In this document: piece by piece, positions 55,552-64,000 of the stretch
How positions within the stretch are numbered: the first letter of the stretch is position 1
Layout: each line of letters opens with the position of its first letter
From: Neptunomonas concharum
GTDB taxonomy: Bacteria; Pseudomonadota; Gammaproteobacteria; Pseudomonadales; Balneatricaceae
Assembly: GCF_008630635.1 (NCBI RefSeq)
Contig: NZ_CP043869.1
Span: forward strand, 434,001 to 498,000
Length of the DNA: 64,000 nt
Reading direction: 5' to 3'
Translations under genes and position numbers: made by a program
Notes under the pieces: model-generated
Databases searched by the model: none
Told to the model about the DNA's origin: nothing
What the model saw: the letters and a program-made list of their open reading frames with translations, nothing else

Positions 55552-57332
55552 GTATTTTGAAACTCCAAAAAGCGACTCTGATTGGACTGACGGAGCACAA
55601 AGCGCAGTTGCTGGATCAGCTGCAGACGTTAGGCGTGCTACACATCATCCCACTCTCCTCTAAGAAAATGCGTGAGTCTCATACGCCTCAAGAAGCGGAT
55701 GTTAGCCCCGAGTATTTATCCACATTGCTGGCATATCTGCTTTCCTGCTCCCACAAGCGCCGTCAGGTGCTCAGTGAGCGGCATTTCAAACTAGATACTA
55801 TTTTGGCGGAGGTCTCTGAAAATCGGAATCGGCGTTTGGCTTTACTTGAGCGTAGAGATTTCCTTAAAAAACGCATCAAAGATCTGCGCCCATGGGGGAG
55901 TTTTATTCTCCCAGAGCATGGTGAACTGTATGAGCATAAGCTTTGGTTTTACTTGGTGCCAAATTATAAGATGCGCGAGCTAAGTGATGTGCCACTCCCT
56001 TGGTCTGCCGTCTATCGAGATAATCGGCATACCTATGTCGCGGTTGTTTCTCCTAAAGAGCCTCCTGCGAATCTAATGCCTGTGCAGCGCACGCATACCG
56101 GTTCAGTGCCCATGGATGTTCTAGAGCGAGATCTGGAAGATGTGGAGATCTTGCTCGAAACGCTGGAGGCGGAGCGAGAAGCCCTAACTCGGTGGATCTA
56201 TCTTTTACAGCGCTCGGTCGCTGGCATCGCTGACCAAGACAGTTTAAAAAGTGTTGCGGATCAGACGATGGATCGGCAAGAGATTTTTGCAGTTCAAGGT
56301 TGGGTTGCAGAGCGAGATGCTAAGTTGCTAGAAGGGTTTGCAATGGAGCAGGGTATGGTGCTTCAGCTTCTGCAGCCGGAAACGAATGAGTTACCGCCAA
56401 CCTACCTTGATAATCCGAATTCCGTTGCCGGCGGAGAAGAAGTTGTGCATTTTTTTCAGATGCCAGGCTATCGCGGCTGGGATCCGTCTCGTGTTGTGTT
56501 CTTCTCTTTCGTAACATTTTTTGCCTTGATCATGTCTGATGCTGGCTACTCACTCTTATTGGGGGGGATTTTGGCATTTTACTGGAAGCGCATGGGTACA
56601 ACGCAGAGCCTGCGACGACTTCGTGTAATGGGTGTCGCGCTAACCTTGGCGGGTGTGGTTTGGGGGGTACTGGTGGGTAGCTATTTTGGTGCGCCTCCGC
56701 CCTCATGGCTAGCGCCAGCTAAGGTCATGGATCTGAATGACTTCGACAGTATGATGATGCTCTCTATCAGCATCGGGGCAGGTCATCTGATATTAGGCAA
56801 TTTAATGATGGCGTGGGTTCGACGTAAAGAACGAACACGCTGGGGGCCGCTAGGCTGGGCGATTGCTATCGCTTCTATTTTATGGGGCTGGTTGTCAGGT
56901 TTCACAGTCATCCATTGGCTGGGCGCCGGATTGGGGTTGGTAATGGTGTTTTTATTTACCACTGAAACCTCTGGCTGGGGTTTAAAGCGTCTCTTAAGCG
57001 GTTTGCTGGCACTCACAAATGTCACGAAGCTGTTTGGTGATGTGTTGAGCTACTTGCGCTTGTTTGCTCTGGGGTTAGCCAGTGCTTCACTTGCCGTTAC
57101 TTTCAATCAGCTTGCGGTTGATGTGGCCGTTGCGCTTCCGGGTATCGGCTTGCTATTGAAAGTACTGATTCTGCTCACAGGGCACTTACTAAACTTTGTG
57201 TTGACGGTTATCAGTGGGGTCATTCATGGCTTGCGCTTAAACTTAATCGAATTTTATAACTGGAGTCTGGCGGATGAAGGCTATGCCTTCCAGCCGTTCG
57301 CAAAACGGGAGGTTTTACCTTGGATAACCTGA
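55548..57332 (+). CDS. ntpI: V-type ATP synthase subunit I (membrane stator)
   Basis: This 594-aa protein forms the stator half-channel. The cytoplasmic N-terminal half (about 1-300) has coiled coils; the C-terminal half has 7-8 helices. The essential arginine region is GDVLSYLRLFALGLASASLAV, and HLLNFVLTVISGVIHGLRLNLIEFYNWSL ends the channel, both typical of subunit a/I. It overlaps ntpD (ATGA) and ntpK. It is somewhat shorter than many I subunits (~650 aa). Confidence 0.94.
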   Translation: MSILKLQKATLIGLTEHKAQLLDQLQTLGVLHIIPLSSKKMRESHTPQEADVSPEYLSTLLAYLLSCSHKRRQVLSERHFKLDTILAEVSENRNRRLALLERRDFLKKRIKDLRPWGSFILPEHGELYEHKLWFYLVPNYKMRELSDVPLPWSAVYRDNRHTYVAVVSPKEPPANLMPVQRTHTGSVPMDVLERDLEDVEILLETLEAEREALTRWIYLLQRSVAGIADQDSLKSVADQTMDRQEIFAVQGWVAERDAKLLEGFAMEQGMVLQLLQPETNELPPTYLDNPNSVAGGEEVVHFFQMPGYRGWDPSRVVFFSFVTFFALIMSDAGYSLLLGGILAFYWKRMGTTQSLRRLRVMGVALTLAGVVWGVLVGSYFGAPPPSWLAPAKVMDLNDFDSMMMLSISIGAGHLILGNLMMAWVRRKERTRWGPLGWAIAIASILWGWLSGFTVIHWLGAGLGLVMVFLFTTETSGWGLKRLLSGLLALTNVTKLFGDVLSYLRLFALGLASASLAVTFNQLAVDVAVALPGIGLLLKVLILLTGHLLNFVLTVISGVIHGLRLNLIEFYNWSLADEGYAFQPFAKREVLPWIT

Positions 57333-57766
57333 TTATGGCATTAGGATGGGCAGGTTTGTACGCGCCCATGGCACTGGGTGCAATCGGCAGTATGATTGGC
57401 TGTTCTTTAGCGGGGCAGGCGGCGTGTGGTGCATTACTGGAAACGGAGTCAGGACATGGTCGATACATAGGCATTTCGGCTATGCCTTCCTCACAATCTA
57501 TCTATGGCATCGTCGTGATGTTTGCCTTGAATCGCACAGTTACACCGGAAAACGCTGCGGGGTTGGCAGGTATTGGCATTCTTTGTGGTTTGGCGCTGCT
57601 ATTCAGTGCGGCGTATCAGGGACGCTGTTGCGCGTCAGCGATTAATGTCTCGAAAATTCGCCCTGAGATATTTGGTATGTCATTGGCGCCTGCTGCGATT
57701 GTTGAGGGGTTTGCTGTGTTTGCTTTTATTTTTGCGCTGGTTATCAGTGCGGGTGTTCCCGCCTAG
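57320..57766 (+). CDS. ntpK: V-type ATP synthase subunit K (rotor ring)
   Basis: This is the proteolipid ring subunit, 148 aa with four helices in two hairpins. TTG at 57320 has GGGAGG eight bases upstream; an ATG at 57335 is the alternative. With the TTG start, Gln59 (MPSSQSIYG), Gln100 (YQGRCCASAI) and Glu129 (AIVEGFAVFAF) correspond to the Na+ ligands Gln65, Gln110 and Glu139 of Enterococcus hirae NtpK. So the rotor probably carries Na+ rather than H+. Confidence 0.92.
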   Translation: MDNLIMALGWAGLYAPMALGAIGSMIGCSLAGQAACGALLETESGHGRYIGISAMPSSQSIYGIVVMFALNRTVTPENAAGLAGIGILCGLALLFSAAYQGRCCASAINVSKIRPEIFGMSLAPAAIVEGFAVFAFIFALVISAGVPA

Positions 57767-57774
57767 GAGGCCGA

Positions 57775-58455
57775 ATGAATGACAACGGAGTACATGCCTC
57801 TTCAGGTGTTGAAGCACTCATAGAGCAGTTGAGAGAACAAGGCGTACGCACAGGGCAGCAAGAGGCATCACGCTTAATTGAAGAGGCTGAACATCGTGCT
57901 GACTGGCTGTTGTCTCAAGCGCGCCAAGAGGCTGAGCAATTGGTTGCTAATGCGCGTCGTGAGGCCGAGCACTTACGTAAGGCTGGCGAAGATGCACTGC
58001 GTATAGCAGCAAGGGATATGAATCTCGAAGTTAAAGAGAGTTTGGGCAAAAGCTTCACGGACCAAGTAGAGCGCCTTGTATCGCAACAGATGGATAATCC
58101 TGAGTTCTTGCAACGCTTAATCATTGAGCTGGTAGGTAAGAGCCGTGTCGATATGGGGTTAGATGCTACAGAAAAAGTGGAAGTACTGTTGCCCCAAACC
58201 TTTATTGGGTTAGAGGAGTTGCGACGAAACCCCAGTGAGTATCGTGACGGTCAGCTGAGTAAATTTGTTCAATCGCTGACTGCTGAGCAGTTGCGTGAAG
58301 GGCTAAGTATTGGACTTCATGAAGGGAAGGGTATCAAGGTTTCTCTTGTCGGTCAGGAGATCGAGGTTGATCTGAGCAGTGCGGCGATATCACAACTGTT
58401 GCTGAAACATCTACAGCCTAGGTTTCGCGCTATCCTTGAAGGGGTTATTCGCTAG
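57775..58455 (+). CDS. ntpE: V-type ATP synthase subunit E (peripheral stalk)
   Basis: This 226-aa protein is a helical stalk subunit. The N-terminal half is a long charged coiled coil (EEAEHRADWLLSQARQEAEQLVANARREAEHL). The C-terminal half is a globular cap with VSLVGQEIEVDLSSAAISQLLLKHLQPRFRAIL. It follows ntpK with an AGGAGG ribosome site and overlaps the next gene by one base. The position and architecture match subunit E. Confidence 0.88.
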   Translation: MNDNGVHASSGVEALIEQLREQGVRTGQQEASRLIEEAEHRADWLLSQARQEAEQLVANARREAEHLRKAGEDALRIAARDMNLEVKESLGKSFTDQVERLVSQQMDNPEFLQRLIIELVGKSRVDMGLDATEKVEVLLPQTFIGLEELRRNPSEYRDGQLSKFVQSLTAEQLREGLSIGLHEGKGIKVSLVGQEIEVDLSSAAISQLLLKHLQPRFRAILEGVIR

Positions 58456-59150
58456 TGAGTGAATACTACACGTTGCTGACGTCGCTTCCCCATCTGCCCA
58501 AACTGGACAGTGGTAAAGTGCTACCGATTACGCGTCTCGCATTAGATCGGCGTTTAAGTATGCTCAGTGAGCAAGACAGCCAGCAATTACAGTGCTTGGA
58601 GTCACTTTACTTTCCTGAGGAGGATACCCTTTCTCAGTTATCGGACCGAGATGTTGTCCGATATTGGACTAAAGCATTGGGCAACCTGCAGTCTGATGTA
58701 TTAAAGCAGCGAGTCTATTATCAGTTAGAAATGAGAAGTGTCATTGCGGCTATCCGCTACCGGGAAGCCGATATGAATCATCCTGAGCATTTTTCAGGCA
58801 TAGGGCGTTGGAATGGTTTTATCCGCAGGCACTGGTATGAGCCCATGTTTTCTATGGATGAGTTTCATCCACAGATGGCATTCACTGTCCGTTTGCTCAA
58901 GAAAGGGTTTCCCGGACAAGCTGAGAGTGCGTTTCTAGCACACTTATGGCAAGACCTCTTTTACTGCGAGAAGCAGCAGGATTTTAATTTTGAAGCCGTC
59001 GCATGCTACGTACTTCGTTGGGGAGTGCTAGCAAAAGCGCTCAAAGCGGATGCGCAAAAAACCCGCCAAATATTTGATACGATGACAAATGCGTTGATTG
59101 GCAGCACATCATTGCATGATGATCTGGAGAAGGAGAAAACTGAATCATGA
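58455..59150 (+). CDS. V-type ATPase-associated DUF2764 protein (C-like subunit)
   Basis: This 231-aa protein starts MSEYYTLLTSLPHLPKLDSGKVLPITRLALD and contains YWTKALGNLQSDVLKQRVYYQLEMRSVIAAIRYRE, then FYCEKQQDFNFEAVACYVLRWGVLAKAL. This is the DUF2764 family found only in V-type operons of the spirochete/chlamydia kind, where it occupies the place of subunit C (rotor-axle cap). It starts with GTG overlapping ntpE and ends in ATGA overlap with ntpA. Confidence 0.85.
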   Translation: MSEYYTLLTSLPHLPKLDSGKVLPITRLALDRRLSMLSEQDSQQLQCLESLYFPEEDTLSQLSDRDVVRYWTKALGNLQSDVLKQRVYYQLEMRSVIAAIRYREADMNHPEHFSGIGRWNGFIRRHWYEPMFSMDEFHPQMAFTVRLLKKGFPGQAESAFLAHLWQDLFYCEKQQDFNFEAVACYVLRWGVLAKALKADAQKTRQIFDTMTNALIGSTSLHDDLEKEKTES

Positions 59151-60946
59151 ACAGCAGGCAAGTGACTGCTAAAGTCAAAGGTGTTCGCGATGATATCGTG
59201 ACTATCCAGATGTTATCCAATGCTGAGGGTGCTCCTTACCCGGTTATCAAAAATGAAGTGGTGCATATCTGTCCAACCCGTTTGGGAGTAGAGGGCCGGC
59301 AAGAGTTTTTAAAGGCTGAGGTGTTAAGGGTTCGGTTTGGTGAAGCTGATGTCCAAGTGTTTGAAAGCACACGTGGTGTGGCCATAGGGGACCCGGTTGA
59401 GCAAACGGGGCATATGCTATCTGTCTCTCTTGGGCCTGGACTATTGGGGCAAGTTTATGATGGATTGCAGAACCCTTTGGAGTTGATAGCCTCACAACAT
59501 GGGTTCTTTCTTCCAAGAGGATTGGAGGTATCGGGTATTGATCCTCACCAGCATTGGGCTTTTGTTCCTGTCGTGAAAATTGGCGCTAAAGTGCGTGCAG
59601 GCGATGTTATAGGTGCTGTGCAGGAAGGTCGTTTTAAGCACAAAATAATGGCACCTTTCGGTTTGCAAGGAGAGGCTGAAGTCAGTTGGGTGCAAGAGGG
59701 ATCCTTCAATGTGACGACACCGGTTGCTCGGTTAAAAACGGATCGCAATGAAATTGAAGTAACGATGCAACAGCAGTGGCCTGTCAGGGTGCCGGTTTCG
59801 GAACCCTTACTGAGGGCTGGCAACTCAAAGCGGCTCTTCCCTAACGAGCCCTTGCTGACCACTATTCGGTTGATTGATACCTTCTTTCCCATTGCGCGGG
59901 GTGGTACTGCCTGTATACCTGGGCCTTTTGGTGCAGGTAAAACGGTTTTGCAAAGTTTAATATCACGCTTTTCTGATGTTGATATTGTGGTGATTGTGGC
60001 GTGTGGTGAGCGAGCAGGGGAGGTTGTAGAAACAATTACCGAATTCCCAAATATGGCGGACCCTAAGGGCGGATCCTTAATGGATCGTACCGTGATTATT
60101 TGTAATACCTCATCCATGCCGGTGGCCGCAAGGGAAGCCTCTATTTATACAGGTATTACGATTGCAGAGTACTACCGGCAAATGGGTAACAATGTACTGC
60201 TGATCGCTGACTCAACATCACGATGGGCGCAAGCGATGCGTGAAACATCTGGGCGATTAGAGGAAATTCCTGGCGAGGAGGCTTTCCCCGCTTACTTAGA
60301 TTCGTCTGTCAGAGCACTCTATGAACGGGCTGGCTTGATAGAAAATAATGAGGGGCAACGAGGGAGTTTAACCTTGATCGGGACGGTGTCACCAGCTGGG
60401 GGTAACTTCGAAGAGCCAGTGACGCAATCGACGCTTCGTACGGTTAAGTCCTTTCTCGGATTAAGTGCTGAGCGCGCTTATAAAAGGGCGTATCCAGCGG
60501 TGGACCCATTACTATCGTGGTCTCGCTATTTGGAGCAGTTATCTGATTGGTATAGTGCTCATATGGGAGAGGACTGGGTTGAGCAGGTTAAATCTATGCA
60601 AAAATTACTACAAGCCGGCGAAGAAATTCAGCAGATGATGCAGGTCACCGGTGAAGAAGGTGTCACCCTCGATGATTACATAACCTATCATAAAGCTATT
60701 TGCTTGGATCAGGTTTACTTGCAACAGGATGCATTTGATCCGGTTGATGCTTCAACATCCGTTGAACGACAGAAAACACTGTTCATTAATCTTTTGGGTT
60801 GTTTGACCATGCCTCGTGAGTTTAGTAGCAAAGAAAAAGTCCGCGCTCACTTCACCAAATTGACAGGCCTTTTTCGGAACTTGAATTACAGTCGCTTACA
60901 TAGCCCTGACTACCGCAAGTATGAAGACGAGATTAAAGCCATGTAG
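59147..60946 (+). CDS. ntpA: V-type ATP synthase subunit A (catalytic)
   Basis: This is the catalytic head subunit, 599 aa. The P-loop is IPGPFGAGKTVLQSLIS, and the catalytic/arginine-finger regions are VIVACGERAGEVVETITEFP and LIADSTSRWAQAMRETSGRLEEIPGEEAFPAYL. The ~90-residue non-homologous insert of A subunits is present before the P-loop (VPVVKIGAKVRAGDVIGAVQEG). It is the last gene of the operon, whereas most V-type operons put A before B. Confidence 0.96.
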   Translation: MNSRQVTAKVKGVRDDIVTIQMLSNAEGAPYPVIKNEVVHICPTRLGVEGRQEFLKAEVLRVRFGEADVQVFESTRGVAIGDPVEQTGHMLSVSLGPGLLGQVYDGLQNPLELIASQHGFFLPRGLEVSGIDPHQHWAFVPVVKIGAKVRAGDVIGAVQEGRFKHKIMAPFGLQGEAEVSWVQEGSFNVTTPVARLKTDRNEIEVTMQQQWPVRVPVSEPLLRAGNSKRLFPNEPLLTTIRLIDTFFPIARGGTACIPGPFGAGKTVLQSLISRFSDVDIVVIVACGERAGEVVETITEFPNMADPKGGSLMDRTVIICNTSSMPVAAREASIYTGITIAEYYRQMGNNVLLIADSTSRWAQAMRETSGRLEEIPGEEAFPAYLDSSVRALYERAGLIENNEGQRGSLTLIGTVSPAGGNFEEPVTQSTLRTVKSFLGLSAERAYKRAYPAVDPLLSWSRYLEQLSDWYSAHMGEDWVEQVKSMQKLLQAGEEIQQMMQVTGEEGVTLDDYITYHKAICLDQVYLQQDAFDPVDASTSVERQKTLFINLLGCLTMPREFSSKEKVRAHFTKLTGLFRNLNYSRLHSPDYRKYEDEIKAM

Positions 60947-60965
60947 TTTATTAAGCTTGTGTTAA

Positions 60966-61026
60966 CCTAACTGCTGTTTTGAAGTGTCTTGCTGGTATAC
61001 AATCTTGTTTAATTAGAGCAGTTAGG
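60966..61026. repeat. Inverted repeat flanking the promoter region of the GGDEF-EAL gene
   Basis: CCTAACTGCT (60966-60975) and its exact inverse AGCAGTTAGG (61017-61026) are separated by 41 bases, and AGCAGTT recurs at 61055-61061. The intervening DNA contains TGGTATACAAT, an extended -10-like sequence. This could be an operator loop or a weak terminator of ntpA. Confidence 0.45.
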
Positions 61027-61085
61027 ACTCGTCTGCTTTTCGCCTTTCAGGATGAGCAGTTGTTAATTTCGGAACCGCTGATTTT

Positions 61086-63962
61086 ATGTCGCTAAATATC
61101 AATCCACAAAACTTACCTCGCTATCAAACATGGGGCATGGTGGGTGTTGTGCTTCTGATATTGGTGACTATCTTTGGGTTTCTAATATCACGACAGTACT
61201 TCGATCAATCTAAAGTGGCTGATCTCCATGAAGAGGTTCTAAGTACTCAAAAAAGGCGGCTCAAGACGGAGCTCGCGTCTGTTCTAGACTATATTCGTTT
61301 CATGAGCCAACAGGCAGAAAGTGTTTTAGCCGAAGACGCTAAGAGTCATGTTAATCAAGCTCACTCAGTAGCTACATCCTTGTATACCTCCTTAAAGGAC
61401 AAGTTTCCTGATGCGGAAATTCAAGGGATTATTCGTGAATCCCTCAGGGAGGTGCGCTTTTTCAACGGAAGAGGGTATCTTTTTATTGATGACATGCAAG
61501 GCCAATGCATTCTTCTTCCAACAGCACCACAATTAGAAGGCACGTCCCTTTGGGATAATCAAGATGATACTGGGCATTTCATCATGCGTGGCTTGGTAGA
61601 TGCTGTGAAAAACCCAGAGCGTGCCGGTATTAGCCGTTATCGCTGGTATCCTCCCGATGATAATAAAGTCATGAAATCAAAGTTAGCCTATGTTCGTTAC
61701 TTTGAGCCTTTTGATTGGGTCATAGGAACTGGGGATTACTTGTATCAAACAGAGAATGATCTTAAGCAAGAAGCATTAAAACGTATATCGTCGTTGCGCT
61801 TTGGACGTAATGGTTACGTATCTGTTTTGGATCGAGATGGCTACGTGCTTTTCTCTCCGAATACGCAAGAGCGGCAATTGCCTAAACATGTTTCTTTATT
61901 AAGAAGCGAGCAAGAGCGTAAAGTCGTACAGCAAATTCTAGATGTGGCTAAGCAAGGGGGAGGCTTTACAGAGTACGAGTGGCTCTTTCCTGATGGTAGT
62001 GGTCATTCCTCTAAAAAGCTATCACTGGTAGAGGTGGTCCCCTATTGGAATTGGATTCTAGTTGCGGGTGTTTATCCTGAAGAAATTGATCAGATATTCA
62101 GACGGCAAGTGCAAGAGGAGCAGAAAGATCTAACAGAAGATTTATGGTTTCTGCTGTTGGTGTTGAGTGCTATTGGTTTAGTGATGCTATTGATTTCATG
62201 GGCATATGGGCAGTGGCTAAGGCGTTTGTTTCTTGACTATCAGGCTGATATTAAAGCGCAGAAATACCAGATAGATGAAGATGCTCGAGAGCTGCAAATA
62301 GCTTCGCGTGTTTTTGAAACTGCCCGTGAAGGCATTATGGTAACTGACCCTGAAAATAGAATAGTTGCAGTTAATCGTTCATTTACAGAGATAACAGGAT
62401 ACACCTCGGATGAGGTAAAGGGAGTTAATCCCAAAATACTCTCTTCAGGTAGGCATTCTCCCGATTTCTATCGGCGAATGTGGACATCTTTAATGGAAAC
62501 AGATCAATGGGCAGGGGAGATATGGAACACGACAAAAGGGGGGCAAACGTTTCCTGAGCACTTATCTCTTTCAGCGTTTCGCGATGAACAAGGCGAAGTT
62601 GTAAATTATGTTGCTACCTTTAGTGATGTTACCGAACAAAAATTGGCTGAAGAGCAGCTTCGCTACATGGCTGAGTATGACGATTTAACAGGCATGCCCA
62701 ATAGGCGCTTGTTGATGGATCGTGTTAACCAAACGATAGCCAGAGCAAAACGTCAGCAACTAAGATGCTTTACATTGATGTTTATTGACTTAGATCGTTT
62801 TAAAAATATCAATGATTCATTGGGCCACAGTGCGGGTGATCAAGTTTTACAGGAAGTGGCACAGCGTTTACAAGGGGCGGTTAGAGAGATAGATACGGTC
62901 AGCCGTATCGGGGGGGATGAGTTTGTTGTTTTAATCTCAGGTAAAGGTGACGACGCTATCGCATCGGCGGCAAACCTGTCGAGGCGTTTGCTTCGGATGG
63001 TCTCTGAGCCTATTGTTGAACAAGGTGTGGAGCTTATCGTAACCCCCAGTATTGGTATAGCAAGTTATCCAGCGGATGGTGAGGATTTTGAAACGTTACT
63101 GCGCAATGCTGATGCTGCGCTCTATCATGCGAAGTCCCTAGGAAGAAATAATTTCCAATTTTACAGTGCTGAGATGAATGAAAAGGCCTCGTCGCGCTTG
63201 ATTATGGAAAATGCACTAAGGCAGGCGCTCGAGAAAAAAGCATTCGAACTCTATTACCAGCCTCAATATGATATGCAGACTCGACGTTTATCCGGTTGCG
63301 AAGCACTGATTCGTTGGTGTCATGAGGGTGAACTAATAGCGCCGGACCAGTTTATTCCGTTGGCTGAAGAAACCGGGCTTATCCTATCTATTGGTGAATG
63401 GGTACTTAGAGAAGGGTGCCGGCAAGGTGCTGAGTGGCTGTCTCAAGGGTATGATGTGCCCTCGGTTGCGGTTAATGTATCGGCGGTTCAGTTTCGTTAT
63501 GAGTTTTACTCAACGGTTAAAGAGGTGCTCAAAGAGACCGGTTTCCCTGCAGAGCGCTTAGTGCTTGAAGTGACGGAAAGCACCCTGATGAAAGATGCGG
63601 TTAGGGCTCGGCAGCTGCTTATGAAATTAAAGCTATTAGGTGTTCAAATTGCACTAGATGATTTTGGTACTGGTTATTCAAGTTTGGCTTATCTGAAGAA
63701 GTTCTCATTGGATAAACTGAAAATTGATCGAGCTTTTATTGATGGTCTGCCAAATGATAAGGATGATAAAGCGATAGTGGGTTCTATATTGGATGTGGCA
63801 CGTCATTTGGGACTTGAGACAATAGCTGAAGGTGTTGAAACGGCCGAACAAGCAGAGTTTTTAACGATGTACCGATGTGAACAAGCGCAAGGCTTCCTCT
63901 TTTCTAAAGCCATTCCTGCGAAAGACTTTACTGATCTCATTAAAAAAAATTATGCTAGTTAA
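61086..63962 (+). CDS. Cache-PAS-GGDEF-EAL sensor, cyclic-di-GMP turnover
   Basis: This 958-aa membrane protein has a transmembrane helix at about residues 18-36. Two periplasmic Cache modules follow (FFNGRGYLFIDDMQGQCILL and FGRNGYVSVLDRDGYVLFS), then a second helix near 355-375 (FLLLVLSAIGLVMLLISWAYG). A PAS domain (NRIVAVNRSFTEITGYTSDE) precedes GGDEF with intact RIGGDEFVVLISG. EAL comes last (GCEALIRW, VTESTLMKDAVRA, DDFGTGYSSLAYLKKF). Both catalytic motifs look intact, so it may make and degrade c-di-GMP. It likely senses a small carboxylate-type ligand via Cache, inferred from the family only. Confidence 0.95.
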   Translation: MSLNINPQNLPRYQTWGMVGVVLLILVTIFGFLISRQYFDQSKVADLHEEVLSTQKRRLKTELASVLDYIRFMSQQAESVLAEDAKSHVNQAHSVATSLYTSLKDKFPDAEIQGIIRESLREVRFFNGRGYLFIDDMQGQCILLPTAPQLEGTSLWDNQDDTGHFIMRGLVDAVKNPERAGISRYRWYPPDDNKVMKSKLAYVRYFEPFDWVIGTGDYLYQTENDLKQEALKRISSLRFGRNGYVSVLDRDGYVLFSPNTQERQLPKHVSLLRSEQERKVVQQILDVAKQGGGFTEYEWLFPDGSGHSSKKLSLVEVVPYWNWILVAGVYPEEIDQIFRRQVQEEQKDLTEDLWFLLLVLSAIGLVMLLISWAYGQWLRRLFLDYQADIKAQKYQIDEDARELQIASRVFETAREGIMVTDPENRIVAVNRSFTEITGYTSDEVKGVNPKILSSGRHSPDFYRRMWTSLMETDQWAGEIWNTTKGGQTFPEHLSLSAFRDEQGEVVNYVATFSDVTEQKLAEEQLRYMAEYDDLTGMPNRRLLMDRVNQTIARAKRQQLRCFTLMFIDLDRFKNINDSLGHSAGDQVLQEVAQRLQGAVREIDTVSRIGGDEFVVLISGKGDDAIASAANLSRRLLRMVSEPIVEQGVELIVTPSIGIASYPADGEDFETLLRNADAALYHAKSLGRNNFQFYSAEMNEKASSRLIMENALRQALEKKAFELYYQPQYDMQTRRLSGCEALIRWCHEGELIAPDQFIPLAEETGLILSIGEWVLREGCRQGAEWLSQGYDVPSVAVNVSAVQFRYEFYSTVKEVLKETGFPAERLVLEVTESTLMKDAVRARQLLMKLKLLGVQIALDDFGTGYSSLAYLKKFSLDKLKIDRAFIDGLPNDKDDKAIVGSILDVARHLGLETIAEGVETAEQAEFLTMYRCEQAQGFLFSKAIPAKDFTDLIKKNYAS

Positions 63963-64000
63963 TAAATATTAATTTGGCTTATGGTGGCTTGAGAGTATCC

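Overview
The window reads as chromosome of a marine-type gammaproteobacterium, most likely Oceanospirillales (Neptunomonas/Amphritea/Marinobacterium-like). This is inferred from gene content and order (fur-recN-grpE-dnaK-dnaJ and ssrA-smpB-ratA-rnfH-bamE, with polyamine and molybdate ABC systems, a PHB phasin and a urease operon); no 16S rRNA gene is present. Both window edges are arbitrary: the left edge cuts cas3.

Layout. (1) 1-6.6 kb: a type I-F CRISPR-Cas locus, made of the 3' part of cas2-3, csy1-csy2-csy3-cas6f, a leader, and a perfectly regular array of 23 repeats and 22 spacers. (2) 6.6-11.2 kb: urease genes ureABCE, a tiny UreJ/HupE-like gene, and ureFG, behind a recognisable sigma-54 promoter with an NtrC-like site. 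No ureD is visible. (3) 11.1-15.6 kb: a cold-shock/DUF1294 membrane protein, a HerA-like ATPase (DUF853), a degenerate metallo-beta-lactamase-fold protein, and a tRNA-queuosine mannosyltransferase-like GT. (4) 15.8-22.3 kb: a putrescine ABC transporter (potFGHI) converging on a molybdate ABC transporter (modABC). (5) 22.4-31.9 kb: a phasin with a well-defined promoter between two palindromes, then a sensor diguanylate cyclase, an SLC13 permease, a GST, DUF1223, a dienelactone hydrolase, a sugar dehydrogenase and a GDPD. (6) 32-35.9 kb: an AT-rich accessory island abutting the 3' end of ssrA (tmRNA). It holds a decayed XRE regulator, an unknown lipoprotein plus an exported partner, a rolling-circle-type Rep protein, and a toxin-antitoxin pair whose YafO-like toxin is split by an in-frame amber codon. 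(7) 35.9-48.5 kb: housekeeping genes (ssrA, smpB, an NSS transporter, ratA, rnfH, bamE, fur, recN, grpE-dnaK-dnaJ with sigma-32 promoters, cysE, dapB, DUF3461). (8) 48.6-53.1 kb: a group 3b-type cytoplasmic NAD(P)-linked [NiFe] hydrogenase with its maturation protease. (9) 53.6-60.9 kb: a complete-looking bacterial V-type ATPase operon in the order B-D-I-K-E-X-A, with Na+-site residues in subunit K. (10) 61.1-64 kb: a Cache-PAS-GGDEF-EAL protein.

How the parts fit. Urease and the polyamine importer bring in nitrogen, and the urease promoter architecture points to NtrC/RpoN control. The hydrogenase would exchange electrons between H2 and NAD(P)H, while the neighbouring V-type ATPase would couple ATP to ion (probably Na+) movement; a functional link between the two is only inferred from adjacency. 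The points most worth following up are the amber-split toxin in the ssrA-proximal island, the unknown exported two-gene operon there, the missing ureD next to the CRISPR locus, the circularly permuted V-ATPase operon, and the promoter/operator arrangements at ureA, the phasin gene and the GGDEF-EAL gene.
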